Below, piece by piece: positions 1 through 13,158 of a stretch of 64,000 nt of DNA. The stretch is from Toxoplasma gondii ME49 (taxonomy: Eukaryota > Apicomplexa > Conoidasida > Eucoccidiorida > Sarcocystidae). The translations under genes were made by a program, and so were the position numbers. How positions within the stretch are numbered: position 1 is the stretch's first letter; each line of letters begins with the position of its first letter. The notes beneath the pieces were generated by a model. The model had not been told where the DNA came from. It saw nothing but the letters and a program-made list of their open reading frames with translations, and ran no database searches. The stretch spans positions 1 to 64,000 of the forward strand of contig NC_031467.1 in assembly GCF_000006565.2 (NCBI RefSeq). Direction: 5' to 3'.

Positions 1-3000
1 TGAATGTACGAAGACGTCCTGAATAATCACCGATTGTCTTATCATGGTGAGAAAACCCTTATCTGAGTTTAAAAATATTGGAGCCAGCTCAGACGAGGTC
101 GCATTCTGACGTTTGTCAGTAAGACAGATTACCATTCCACTACCATGTCGAATAAAGATAACAGCTTCGTTTACCACAAAATCAACTCTCGTCAACGTGG
201 AGTAGCCGTCACGATAATGAGCGCCTGAACCTATGTGCTGCTAAAACATGCGCACCGTCTTGCCGGCTTACTTCATTGAGTGGTCACCGCTTCGCAGAAG
301 ACAGGTGCCGCCGCGAGGGTCAACAAAACGGCATAACGATCTTACGATTCTACCAGTCCCCTGCAGCAGGAAGTGGTGCTTCAGTAGCTAGCGCTTAGTC
401 AGCGAAAGGTGAATTTCATTGTTGAATCAAAATTGGCTTCCGAAATGTTCGTCATCAGTAAGTACGCTGTAGGGGCGTACACCACAAGATCCAACAGACA
501 CAAGTCGTCTGAAAACCGGCCGGCATCAGGAAGTGGCTGGATGTGTCAACAAAACTGACACAAACTAGTCTTGTATGCTTCTCGCATCAACTGGAATATG
601 CAAGTTCGATCAAGTCCAGAAGAAAAGCTAGCGGGAGGTCATTTGGTCTTCTCTACTGCAACAATGCTAATTAGTACTGCGACGTCGCCCACCTCCACAC
701 GCGACGTCTTGTGAAGAGTGATGACACGGATGGTTGATTTATCGACGGCTAGTTAAATCATGCCACTGGCCTCTTGACCCACAGCTGCATAGTCGCCAGC
801 ATATAGAAACCAAAATTGATACCCTTCCGCTCTGACACAAGTCGAAGGGCACCAGCGAACTGTGGACCCGTAACAACGCTCAGTTGGTTCCGATGTAGAT
901 AGTACCTTCCAGGATACGGCGAAATAAACAAATACACTCGCAAATGGAAGGCGACGCAAGGCAAATAGATACCCCTCTGCGCGTCACCAATCAGGTCCGG
1001 AAGTGACACAGCTGTTAACCAGCGCCCCCGTTCCCTCTCAACGCGAACAATCGTCCCGATCACGTACCGCCAAAAGCTGCGTTTCGCCAGCGACAGCAGG
1101 AAATGTTCAGACCCGCACAGATATCATACTGTCGATAGTTTTCTTGATCCCTCTTAGCGTTTATCTGATCGTTTTGTTATGTGATACGTTTGACACCTGT
1201 GGTATGAAGTTGGGATGGATTTGAAGATCCGAATGAGGCAGACGGTACGACGAGAGGCAGAACTACAACACTGCTCTTCAACTCACAGTTCGAGCACTAT
1301 CTTTCGCATTGTCTTGGAGAAATACAGGACCGCTCTCGTGTGTGGGAGGGCCACAAACCGGGCTGAGTTCTAAGTACACTGACTGCGTGCCTTTCTCTAC
1401 AGTAACACTTCCGCCTGGTGAAACCCCTATATTGCTCACACATGACGAAAAAGTGGTTATCCGTACATCCCGTGGCTTCTGAGTTTTTCCTCCCCTCTCG
1501 GGCTCCCATATTCATGTGTGCGCGTTCGCACTAGCGATGCATCGCCTAAACGAGGTAGAACCGTGCTGTGGTAGCAACGCAAACAAGTACGCTTCGACAC
1601 CGATCCGTGCAGCCAAGACAGCGATGTGCGAAAGCGTCACTTACAGAGGCGTCATCTGCCTTGCAAGCGGTCGAGTTGCTACTCCGGCAGTCAGCGTGCA
1701 CCTCGCACATCAGACCAAAGTGGCCCCTAGCGCCGTTGTCTGGCTTCACATTATATGTGGCAATTCTGAGTACCTGCCGGTTGGACACTGTTGTGTTTCC
1801 TCAATCACGACGTAGCCCACGCACGTTCTGTATCCGGAGTTCCCTCCGCCTAAACTGACTAAGGCAGCTTGTGCACTCTGGCATAGCATGTCGGTTCCTC
1901 ACAACTCCGACTATGAGTGCCTGTTACACTCTTGAACGGATTGAGGCATTTCTCACTCCCCTGCTGCGAGACAGGTGGAATCAAATATACACGCTTTAGG
2001 CACCGATGCAATGGTCGGTGATACATCTCGTGATGGCTGCAGATCTGTGCGGGTTTAGGACAGCCACATTATGCCAATTGATAAAGCGTCCATCCATTAT
2101 CGAAATCTCGTAGCACTGCAGTGCCGTCAATTACTTCCTGAGAGTTAATTGCCCAAATGGTTTGCGAAGTATCGTTTAGGCATATCATGTTTATTCCCAG
2201 TATCAGGTCCATGTTTCTGGTCGCCACTGAGCACCGCCCTTATGGCATTAAAGATCCATGCCAGGCGAACAACGAGCGCCGATTAAATGCACCACGTGCT
2301 GCCGTCGGTCCTGAGTTGGTTACGCAGTCGATTTACAGAGGAGTTCTAACATATAGATGTGTCTCACCATCATAAATACTTTGTGCCTACTTCCTTGAGC
2401 GGTGTTAAAAGTTCGAAGGTGTACATGGCAACCTTTAAACCTTCCTTTTCGTGGAAGCCGATCTTCTCGACTGGAACAGGTATAAAAAAAGCACAGGCAC
2501 CCTACGTAGGAAATCGACACCCCCACTCGAGTGTGTGGCATAACAATGCCATTCGCTGAAGTGGCTACCAACGGGCAATTCATTTGTGAATAGAGAACTG
2601 GAAGATTAATTATACGCGCATGTTTCAGGTTGGCCATGACTATTCAAGAGAGGTTTTCCGTTACAACGCGGGAATTCAGCCCTTACGCAGCAGCCACCAA
2701 GGGCGTAGTAGCACTGTATTGAGTACGAGTGAATCTTGCATGTGCGTGCGACGATGACGCGAGTGCGGGAGAGCAAAGCTCTACCATGGGGGACAAAACA
2801 AAGCATCGACTCGTCTATTTCCCACAGTGCTCAGGAGTGACCTTGCACATGAAGTTACCCATGTATCGCTTCGATCCAAAAGTACCATCACGACACCCTG
2901 GAGCGAAGATCCACCATAAAAGATGACAACGTCGTTCCAGAGAATCCTTTAGTCAAATAAAGCTGGTTGAGACTGTATTGCGGTTTCTGTGCACTTTAGC

Positions 3001-3437
3001 AGTTAAGGTATTCGTCACGGACGCAAATCTAGTTCGACGCGTTTTTTCATCCAAGGACGTCACATGCAACCTCCTGCTACTTCAGTCGGCGATGGGAACA
3101 TTTCTCAGAATACGCGAAACCGGAAACGATAATTAGGTTCTTAGAGTTGTGCATCCTGTGTGCCTCTGCGAGAGTCCACTACAAATGCCGACCCTACTCA
3201 GTGGCACTCTTTGAAATCTCCAGTGGACCCCGCTTGCTGCTGAGCTAAGGCCCTGCCATCACGTAAAATTCCTTTAAGACAGCAGGTCCACCTAACGCAT
3301 TACCTGTGATGGTGCACCTTTAACATTCCCATCCACTGCCACTGTCTCACACCACAAAATAGCAGTCCACTGCAAAGACGATTCTCAACTCAAAAACAAC
3401 TTGCTTACCATAGCGGTGGGGACACTAGGACCCGCGC

Positions 3438-3990
3438 CACCTGTGGCAGCTCACAACCACATTCCAAAAAGTACTGACACGGAGCTCACGGCCGTTCTCA
3501 AAGCAAGCATAATATCATGTCCCCCCCCCGCACGCACCGACCCGACCATCAACGTGTCTCCTACCTTCCAACTCCACTCTCACCAGCCCTCTTCCGGCTA
3601 TCGCTCGCCTGAGTCCGTTCACTCACCCAACAGACAAACACAACACATAAGCAACAGGGATTCTCACCTCCTGTGCCTGTAAATAGTCATATTCCAACGG
3701 TGCTCTGATATGGACCTATGGCTTCCACAAACAATATGTTACCACATATTTCCCTGAACGAAACCATCCGACCACATACGTTCGCCTTCCTTCCTAGTCC
3801 ACCCTCACCAACAGTCTCATGCAGCACCCTTCAGGCACTCGCTCAGCCGCATATGGCACTCCAAACAACACACGAAACCAAATGGAAGTCAAACCGATCC
3901 TCACCTTCTGTGGCTGTCCACAACCTTATTCCAACGGTGTTCTGACATGGAACCCACAGCAGTCCACAAACCAGGTGTCATACCAAGACG
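3438..3990. repeat. Diverged tandem repeat, unit about 225-237 bp
   Basis: Three related blocks are visible by eye. The anchor CACCTGTGGC..CACAACCACATTCCA near 3438 recurs as CACCTCCTGTGCC..CATATTCCA near 3666 and CACCTTCTGTGG..CTTATTCCA near 3902, so the spacing is 228-237 bp. A second anchor, TCCACTCTCACCA at 3573, recurs as TCCACCCTCACCA at 3798. ATTCCAACGGTG followed by TCTGA is shared at 3691 and 3928. The first copy is the most diverged, and the outer edges are not defined. The unit is C-rich and poor in G on the + strand. I do not recognise it as a named coccidian repeat. Confidence 0.65.
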
Positions 3991-6900
3991 GCCCGCGCAA
4001 GCACATGCAATTACCATTGCCCCTCCCCTCTCACAGGAATTCTTCACGGTTCCGGACTTGCACAGTTGGGACCATGCGAGAATGATATTTAGAAGGATTG
4101 ATACGGAAACCAACGTCGACTGGCTACTGCTGTGTGTCAGCTAATAGCGACACCCTGCAGGCACGGCCTCACATGACACCTCGATGCAGGTTCTATCACC
4201 GTGGCTTGCCCCATACAGTGGTTTCTCTGGGGCAGTCGGAGCTCAATCGAGATACTGGGAGTAGCGCGGACGCCGGCGAGAGAAAAATATATACTGTGCA
4301 GTACCCTTTTCCGATGCCGTCAACCCACGGCGAGTTCGTAAACACCACCAAACTCAATTGCAGGGACTGGAAAACCAAAATGACGATTTCCTGTATTTCT
4401 ATATCCAGGTTCGTTTCTTTCTGCGGACGCGTTTGCACACGTAGTGGAGGCTTGGAGAACAATCGGTGAGCTTTCAGGGTTTAGGCACATAATGCAGGAC
4501 CATGGTTACGACTCATCGTATGGAGTGGCGCGGTCACGGACTGTCGACCCTACATGTGAGCCTGTTGTCACCCTCTCTGAAACAAAAGCTAAGTGACTTG
4601 TCGTTGTTGTCCATTTTAGCATGTGCATATTCGGTTAACGGCAGTAGAGCAGCCTTAGTCATCGTGTGGACGCTACCACACAGCTACCGTTAATCAACAA
4701 TCGTTGAAACCGTGCAGATTTAGTGGTCACTCTTGGGGCAGACCGAGGGACCAGGCGTTAGAGATGTTATGAGTCCACCACACGGGGAAACACTTATATT
4801 TTGCCCCCGCAGCCGTCGTTCCCGCTGTTCCGATCGGGCACGTTTCATGCACATCATGATTCTGCGCCTGTATCTGCACTCGAGGTACGTTTGGTAGGAT
4901 AAGCCAACTAATTCTGAATCCAGCGGCTCGCTCCATACGCGGGCATTTTATGTTTAACGTGGTGCTTGCCCCGCGTGTGTGAAGGACTCTGTATTTCAGG
5001 CTATCACTTTAAAATTTTGACTTGACCATTGTTGGTCACAGGCACGCCCTATTATTTTTGCCTCACCCTATCCCAATACGCATCTTGATAGAACCCTACT
5101 CGGGCAACGACAAGATGCAACGTTGAAACGAGTTATCACGCTTCCGAGACAACTAGAAGTCAAATGCTTACAGGCTGTAAAAGGGGATACCCCTAAAGCA
5201 CCCCAACGAATGCCAATGCAACAAGGATTCGAGTGAAGGTTCTTACCTAGACTGCAAACCCATCTCTCCAACTGTGAGGAGTCGTCCGACACTGCTGACC
5301 GCGTTATCAGTTATTTTGCATATCGCTCCTCCACCAGCCTGTCGTCTCCAGAACGCGGGAACACTGCACACAAGATTGTCGAACTCTGAACGGGCTCCCA
5401 TCCAAGCACGCGTGCACACCCGCCCGCTTGCTCATTCTATGTTATATCTTCAGCCCCCATGTCACGTGCACTCGTGAGTCGGCAACGCTTGCACAACAAA
5501 TTCATATTCGCGTGGTCGTCCGTTGTGTCTGGGGGTGCCTTCCCTTAAATATGCCAGTGCAGATCGCCAACAAACAGATGTAATGAGACAATGCGTTACG
5601 TGGAGACTCACTATCCGTGACTGCAAAGCTCCCGCAATGCACCTTAACATCGCGATGGAATTGCCCTTTGAGAAGGGGATGACCGGAGACACTTTTCATT
5701 TGACCACTGTTTCTCCCCACTTCCTTTCACCCTCACAACCAACCTTCACACTCTTACCACTACAGGCGATTTTCTCTCCGTATCTCCCAGAACCTTGGCG
5801 GACTGCCAAGGTAGATCATAGGCCAAATGCACTTACCTGAGGCACCTATGGAATGCACAGACTCACCTGAATTACTCGAAGTCTTGCACGTTCATATCAC
5901 CGTGCAGCATATTTTACAGAAGAGGGAATTCTTTCTTATGACGCGTCTCAAGTGCTTGGGCACAGAACTCGCAGCGGTTGATACGTCTGGGCGCTCTCGC
6001 GATAAGCACTTCTTTGCCTAACACTCTCGAAAAGCTAGACTCAGTCTTCTTTGTGTTGACACGCTGCATCGTACCCTGTCAACAGTTCCGTCTCTACGGT
6101 GATAGGAGTCTCACGCAACGTCGTGGCGCATGAGGGCGTACCATAGGGGCGACCGGTGAAGCTGGATAGCGCTGACGGCTGAAAGGGTGTTTCCTATCGC
6201 TGCTTGGAGTGGACGCAACTCATCTCAGTTCGCTTCTCGTGATACTCGACGATCCTTTTCAGGAGCCATCTCACCAACCTCATCATGAGGGATGGGTTCC
6301 ACGATGTACACGAAACCCGGAAAAATACTCACTCTCCTAAGCTGCACAAAAACAGGCATTTTTGGACACACCCTCTCACGCGTCATTTAACTCACGTTGT
6401 CGCCTCTGAACAGCATCATCTACTGGCACGCAGCAGTCTCCTAAATGCATAGCTTCTATCAGCCGTGCAGAATTATGTGCACGGATCCTGCTGCGCTTTT
6501 TCCAGCTGTATGATCCACCGACACATTCGCAGTGATTGGCACTTCTCAGAAGTCAACCGCACATCAACAACGAGCAAAAACCGCCTAACCCCACCGTTGC
6601 ATCACCATCAAGACTCTGTGTTGTATTTTCAGAGTCCGAGCGCTTTTGGGGCGGACGTCAGACGGCTCAGCCGACGAGAGGATCTGCACCGACATTTGCA
6701 GTCGACGCCATCAGCTCCATTCTCAGGTTTTATTCGGCGTACATCTCAGACGTGTGTACCGATTCCTTACGGTACGCGGCGTACAATATTCGTCCTCTGG
6801 AAAAGATTCACTGCTTGTGGCGCCACTGTTCAAGACACTGGCACATTCCTTGGTGGTCACTCGAGTCTTGCTCTGTCGTGGGAGGAATAAATTGGTACGT

Positions 6901-9900
6901 CGGAGCATCAACAGAGCGTTAAGGCGTCTCCAGGAGTCTACCAACAAGCAAACGAATTTCGCCGAAAATTAAGCATCTGGTACACGGTGCTCGAAGATGT
7001 ATCTGGCAGGGCTCTATCACCAGACCGTCGAAGCGAAGTGCGTTACTTATCTAGTTAGAGAAGTAGCAGCAGGATGGGAATTTAAAACGTCGCATGCTCC
7101 AACAGCCTCTTTCGTATTCGTGTGCATGTTCGTTCACGTGACTCGAATTCTCAGTAGGTTTCATACTCAGAGGCTGATCAGCTAGTGACACTGTACCAAC
7201 GCCTTGTAAACGTGGTCTGAATCTCTCACGGCAGAAGGCTCTGCCTTCGTCATATACGTCTGGGCCACAGACATTTACGGCTACCGACCTTTCCGCATTT
7301 CCCGCTTACTGTCATCAGATACTGCAATATAACGCATGAAAGGGATCCCCGAGTCGCACATTCTTCGGTAGCTCCTGCAGTTGTCTAGACCGGAAACGAG
7401 AGTTGATCCTGTGTGGAATGACGCACGAGTGCTGTAGAAATGGGCTATCCCGTGATTGCACACCCAGAGAGACGAGGCACGTGTAGGAGCTCAGCGGACA
7501 AACTGTTTCTGTTGATTCACGCTGACCGTTCGAAATGTAGATAAGGTGCGAAAGACTCGCTTGTGTGAGAACCGCAGGTGAGTGCGACGACTCGCAAGTC
7601 TCTGCAGAAACGGACGAATGCTTCCTTTAACTCTGAACGATGTGCTCACTAAGGTTCTCCAATTTGCAATGCAAACTCACGAGCGCAATACCAATGACAA
7701 TGGTTGCTAGTCCAGCAACCACCTGCACATGGCAGAACAGCACAGTCAGCGCCAGGGTTGGTAGCGCGCTCCTCAGTGGAATTTCTGCGCGCATCACACC
7801 ATAGGAAAGGTCTGCCAGGTCTTCTTCTTGTCGTAAAGTGAATGTCGGACTCAAGTATGCAACATCCACCCGTGGGACCACTCTCGTATAAGCCTGTGCA
7901 TGAGGTAACGTGCATAATCTCCGGTCACGCACAGGTCTCCCACCAAAGTTGCCGATCCATGACACCGCCCCTTCTGCAGCACAGACCTTAGCTTGTAATC
8001 ACGAAGCCACCCGAACGCCCGTGTTTGAATTCCGTATCCGGAGAGAAAAGTAGGCGCATCACAACACATCAGAGAATCCGACATATTCATGGAAGTGCTC
8101 ACGAGCTTCTGCTGTTCATACACACGGAATCCGAATATGAAGGGCATTCAGACACTTCATGGAGGGCGTTTGCACCAGGAATGAAGGTCAACACGAAAAT
8201 TTGTGTAGCTGAACAGCGAAAAAAGGTCCGGGACGAGAAGAGTGGTGAATAACTCTTGCTATCTGCGGCTGTGAGCACTGTCGCGCACACGAACCAGAAA
8301 CGTGCATGCACACAGCAATAACAAAACTTGCAGATGTGGGCCTTTTGAAAAGTGTTTTTGTGTGGTCAAATTGTAACCGAAATACTATCTCTACGTCGAC
8401 TGAAGCCTGTGAAGTCTCCCTTTTTTTGTCTTCGTGTGAGCCGTCCAGTTTTCATATAACGGCAATAATGCTGCGTCACTTCTCAGCGGCATCACCAGAT
8501 TATGGCAATGTCTTCTTGTGTCTGTTTCCTTCCAGGATAGAATCAGTGGTCTACAAGCATATTGAAAACACGCCATATCCATAAGGATGCTTCCTTTTTT
8601 TTCTGTCAAGACTGGGCGCCCTGATAAACCCTCATGTAGTGTTTCACTACGAGGCGACGCCAGTTCCTCTGTCATGGAATCGATGTTGGACCACACTCTG
8701 TTGGACAAACTCATGCACTCCCGCAGAGTCCTTCTGTCACGCGGTTCTCAGGCGAACTTAAGTCATCAAGTGCCACAGGAGGCATGTGTCAGCACTCACC
8801 ATCATTGGATCATTTTGATTGATAGCCTGCACGCAAACAAAAACGTCTCTCAGTTCTGAGGAAGTTTTGAGCTTGAACATGCTGCCCATCAGTTCCGGGG
8901 ACTGGCAGACGCCTCGGGAAACTGGGCACACGCCTCTACCTATGCTCGTTTGCGCCTTAACACGGATTTAGGCGTTGTCTACGGGACCGCGCATTGCGGC
9001 AAGTAGCGGAGGGGTTGCTGTCGTCCGCCTAAACCAGGCGACTTACCCCGATGCGACACCATGAACGGACACAACAAAGAGTTATCAACTGGCATATAGT
9101 ACAACTCAATTAACCGACCATACGTCCTCCTCGGGGACGAAGCCAGTGTGAGACAGCATTTGATAAAGACACCATCGCTGACGCCTGAGACAATCTTATG
9201 TCCCTAAGAAATCTGATATCTCGGCAGAAAAAAGCGAGAGGAGACCTCTGCAGGCGACAAAGCCTGGGGAAAAAACGGCTCTGTCCTCTAAAACCCAGTC
9301 CACCCAGTCCCTATGAGCTAACCGCGTGATTCTCACCGACACGCGAGAACCAGTTAAGACAGCACTAGAAACGCGCACAGCAATCAGGCAGTGCTCGTAG
9401 AATCTCCCAGACTGCATCAATCACATCGTTCCCGAAAAACAAGCAGCACTTGAAAGCACCGTCGAGGCAGTACAGTACGAATGTTGTCGCCCCCGTCCAG
9501 TTCCCGGCACCTCCACTTTCACATGGTAGTCGTTCTCTGTCGTAGGCCGAACCAGCACTCTATGAATACGAAACAGCTAAACAAAAAGTGGTACGCAGCT
9601 TAATATCTTCCAGTGGCATGCACAGCAGTTCAATCAGTAAGCGCGGCCCCTTATATCGTTCAAACGTCTGCTGAGAGACGATACGCCTCGCCACCGCAGA
9701 AAGAGTACTCACGAGCACGTCGGTTCTTTTCTCTAGTCTGAGAGCCTGAGGACGCTCACAACACATGAATAGTGGAGTGATAGTTCACGCACAAGGAGGA
9801 TGTAACTACCTTGGGGGAGTTGCCGAGTATACAACAAAATGTAAACTACAGTCACGAATCCTACCATGTCGTCCGCAGCAGCGACATATCTCTCTTCATC

Positions 9901-12457
9901 TCTGGCAGCGAAGATTCGTTCGGTTCCGACCCGTAAAGCAGCTTTGTTTTATGTGCGTCCACGACTTTCTGCAGTGATGTTGCCGGACCAATGTGCGCAG
10001 CATTAAAATGAATGCTGAGGCTCGTTGTTTGTGCTCGTTCAGTGACTGGTGGAAAGACTAGCATTCCACCGAACGAACACCTTAGCACGTGGTTGTCATC
10101 CATTTTTCAGGCAATGGCCGCTGCGATCGAACTCGCTGGCACCACATGGTAACACTCAAGGCCGCCGCAGAAGCCGAGCTGGTCACCCAAGTATGCTAAA
10201 GACGCTCCACGAGGCCGATACCACCTTGTCTCCCAAAAGGTTGAAACCAGCTCTTAAGAGAAACTCCTGCCGGAACATGTTGATGTCACTGTGGTATGAT
10301 GTCGGCAAGCTTGCAAATCGTCGCAGATGCAAGCATCCAGGTCAGTTTACTGCTTATTTAAAGTCGATCGATCTAAACTCATTGTTGGAGCATTGTCTCG
10401 TTCGGATGAGTCCGCTACAAATGCCAACAGTTTGAATCAGCATATGAAATCATAAATGCAAGCACGGGTTCACTGTTCACAGGAGCAAAAAGTCGCCGGA
10501 GGTATTACAGCCTCTGCTCGTATCAAGGACTTCCACGATGGCAACCTCGACTTAAGGATTCGAGGCCTGGGTCAGGCGCCCAACGGGACAACAGAATGAT
10601 CACTTGCATCCAATCCGCCCATGGGACTGCTGCCCCTACTCGGCACCCTCACCCTGACGTCAAGAACTCCACTGCAACAGTCAGATTCGACGGGGAGAAA
10701 CAGTGGACACGTGATAGAAGCATTTCGTGAATCTAGCTGGAGGAAAGCGCCGTGTGCAGCAGAGAATTCCTTCACATGCGACTGCTCCAATATCGAAAGC
10801 ACTATCTTACCTTGTGCCCTCAGAATCAGACAATATCAATTCTCGCCGAGCCCTAACCGGCGAAATCTCTCTCGCTTCATATCGCCAAGGACAGAAGAAC
10901 AAGAGGTCCTCCGGAAAAGTGATTCAATCATGTCTCCTTCTGAATCGGCAAAACAGACTCGCTTCTGCAAGCCGGTGGTGCTTACCTGCAGTCTGGTGGA
11001 GACGGATCCATGAAGATGGGAACAACACACATGAGGTGCAAGCCCTCACGAGCGTGAATGGTGCGAAGTGACCGGCGAATATCGAGCCCCTGTGCTTCCA
11101 GCCGTCCATCATCATGCATGGCGATCTGCATGCGCACTACTCCCAACAGACGTCGCTATCTGGCATCAAACTACAGAAAAGAAGTTTAGCAACCGCCACA
11201 GCAATCAGGGTAAATGGCAACCGTACGGCTTGCACTCCGTCTGAAAATGTGTGTGGAGATGTGGAGTTGCTAGACTAGCGTGGTGGTGCCGTCCGTAACT
11301 TACGCCGCGCCTGAGTGTATAGGGCAAAGGAAAATCAAACGAACGCTATACGTTTGATGGCCCAAGAGTATCTAGAGCATTTGTGACTCTGAACCACTGA
11401 AGCAGAATGCAGCACGGCCCTCACCGTAACATCGCTTCCGGTACACGTTTAGGGGTTTTCCGAGCGTTCACGAGACATACAGTTGATGGCTTACTTGAAG
11501 CTGGCGTAGTTGCTTTACGCAAATTTCTGCCCGAGTTGAGAAAGATGGTGCCGAGGAGGACAGCAAGCACGACGCTTGCAAGGCTGTAAAATTACGCCCG
11601 CATGAGAAACAAACAAAAACCGATGAGGACATCTACACAACATGACAGACAGAGCTGTCCCCCTTGCGTCGTTGCCCGTCGACATTCGCGTGGCAACAAT
11701 ACTTCTTTTCGTGACATACACTGAAGCGACTGCCTCGCGCTACGAATTTGCAAACCACGTTGCTGCCCAGGCAACAGCGATTCAGAAGTAGATATGACAC
11801 CATAGAACATCGACAACGGGTGACAGTTCCGAAGGTTTAATCCGACTGCTTCATCGCTAGGAAACTCAGGGCTCCAGAGGAGTGTTTGGATAACAGAAGA
11901 CACAAGTCCGGGGAGAGAGTTTGTTCCAGACAAGGGTAGTTTGACGGTGTTTGCATTCCCTTGCGAGCCACTTTTTTCACGCTTCGCCAGTAGAAATACT
12001 ATTCTGGGGGCTGCGGCGCAAATCGAGTACCTCGGACATATCTGCCCATTCTACTCCACTGTGTCTGCAACATCCCCCTGCAGGGATGCCACACCGAGAA
12101 GCTGCACAGAGTGAGAATGATCCAAGCAACACGCGCCCATGGATTCGTGAGGTAAAGCTTAACAAAATGGTTTGCATTAGCCAGCAACCATACCGCGGGC
12201 TTCATTTCTCTGTCCGCTGTATCAGCAGCGTGGGCAGCGTCTGTGTGGCACTGATTTGCCATCTTTATGAAAAAACCATGATTTGTCAACTGGTATGATT
12301 CGTCGTAGAGCCAGCGCCGCGGAAACCGAACCGGAATGGGACGAGGCGAATGCTCGACATAGTAGCGGTTCCCTTAGCTCCCCTAGGAATTGGAAAGACA
12401 TGGTATCTTCTTCACTTTCTCATCGGTATCTTGGTTGAACCCGTTCGCTTCAGGACA

Positions 12458-13158
12458 TCATAAACAAATATCTACAGAAACGCTGGCTGCCTGCCTTCTA
12501 CGTAGCCGGAACGGTAGAGAAATTGGCCGTTCTGCCGCAACCGCCCGAGCAGACTTCACGCGCGCTTTACGGATCCCTCTTCCTCGAAGGAGATACACCA
12601 GGAAACGCTTTCTGCCGTTTTTGAGAAAGACGTTGCGGATACGTCTATAAATCGATAATGAACGATGAACGATGCCAGCGGGCGCCTCCATGAGGTCGAC
12701 AAATGATCCATCAATGAATGCTACGTAGTTCTTGCGTGTTTTATCACTCGAGACGTCCTTCTTACTGCAGCCGCGTTCAAGAGCCCGCCAAGCACGGGCA
12801 GCATTGACGTCGATCCGTTCCAAAGCTGCGTTTTGACTCACATTCCAGAAGCCACTATTCGACGACGTTGTCCGGAGAGTTGTACCTTTGAAAGACGCGC
12901 GGCGACGCTTGGACGTTTGCTCCGTTCTCCCAATGGTGTTTCGGCATTTGTATCACGCACCATGTCGAGAGATGTGTCATTTACTCCTGTAGCACCGCCG
13001 TCTCTTTCTGTAGCACCGCTGTACGTACCACCCCTTTCAGGATCCGTCTCAAGACCCAGAACGGAGTTCGCCCATGCTGTGCGCATCCGACGTGTAGAGC
13101 ACTCGAAAGGAACGAAGGACGCAAGAGCCGTCAGGCACAGTGCAACCGAGAACAGCAT
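12458..13158 (-). CDS. Candidate small secreted protein (two-exon model, weak)
   Basis: An ATG at 13158 (context ACAATGC) opens a frame whose first residues, MLFSVALCLTALASFVPFEC, look like a signal peptide; read straight on, it stops at 12838. An overlapping frame stays open from about 12930 to a stop at 12458 and is rich in Arg and Lys near its end. One intron could join them in phase: donor GTACGT about 140 bases into the first frame and an acceptor at CTTTCAAAG near 12895. That would give roughly 180 residues of secreted basic protein. I do not recognise the product. Frames of this length are expected about once by chance in this much sequence, so the support rests mainly on the signal-like start and the possible splice. 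Confidence 0.28.

Noticed and set aside
7627..7965. Minus-strand frame with one hydrophobic stretch as a membrane-protein gene
   Set aside because: It has no ATG at the start and no upstream exon in phase, and one hydrophobic segment in a 112-codon frame is not enough.
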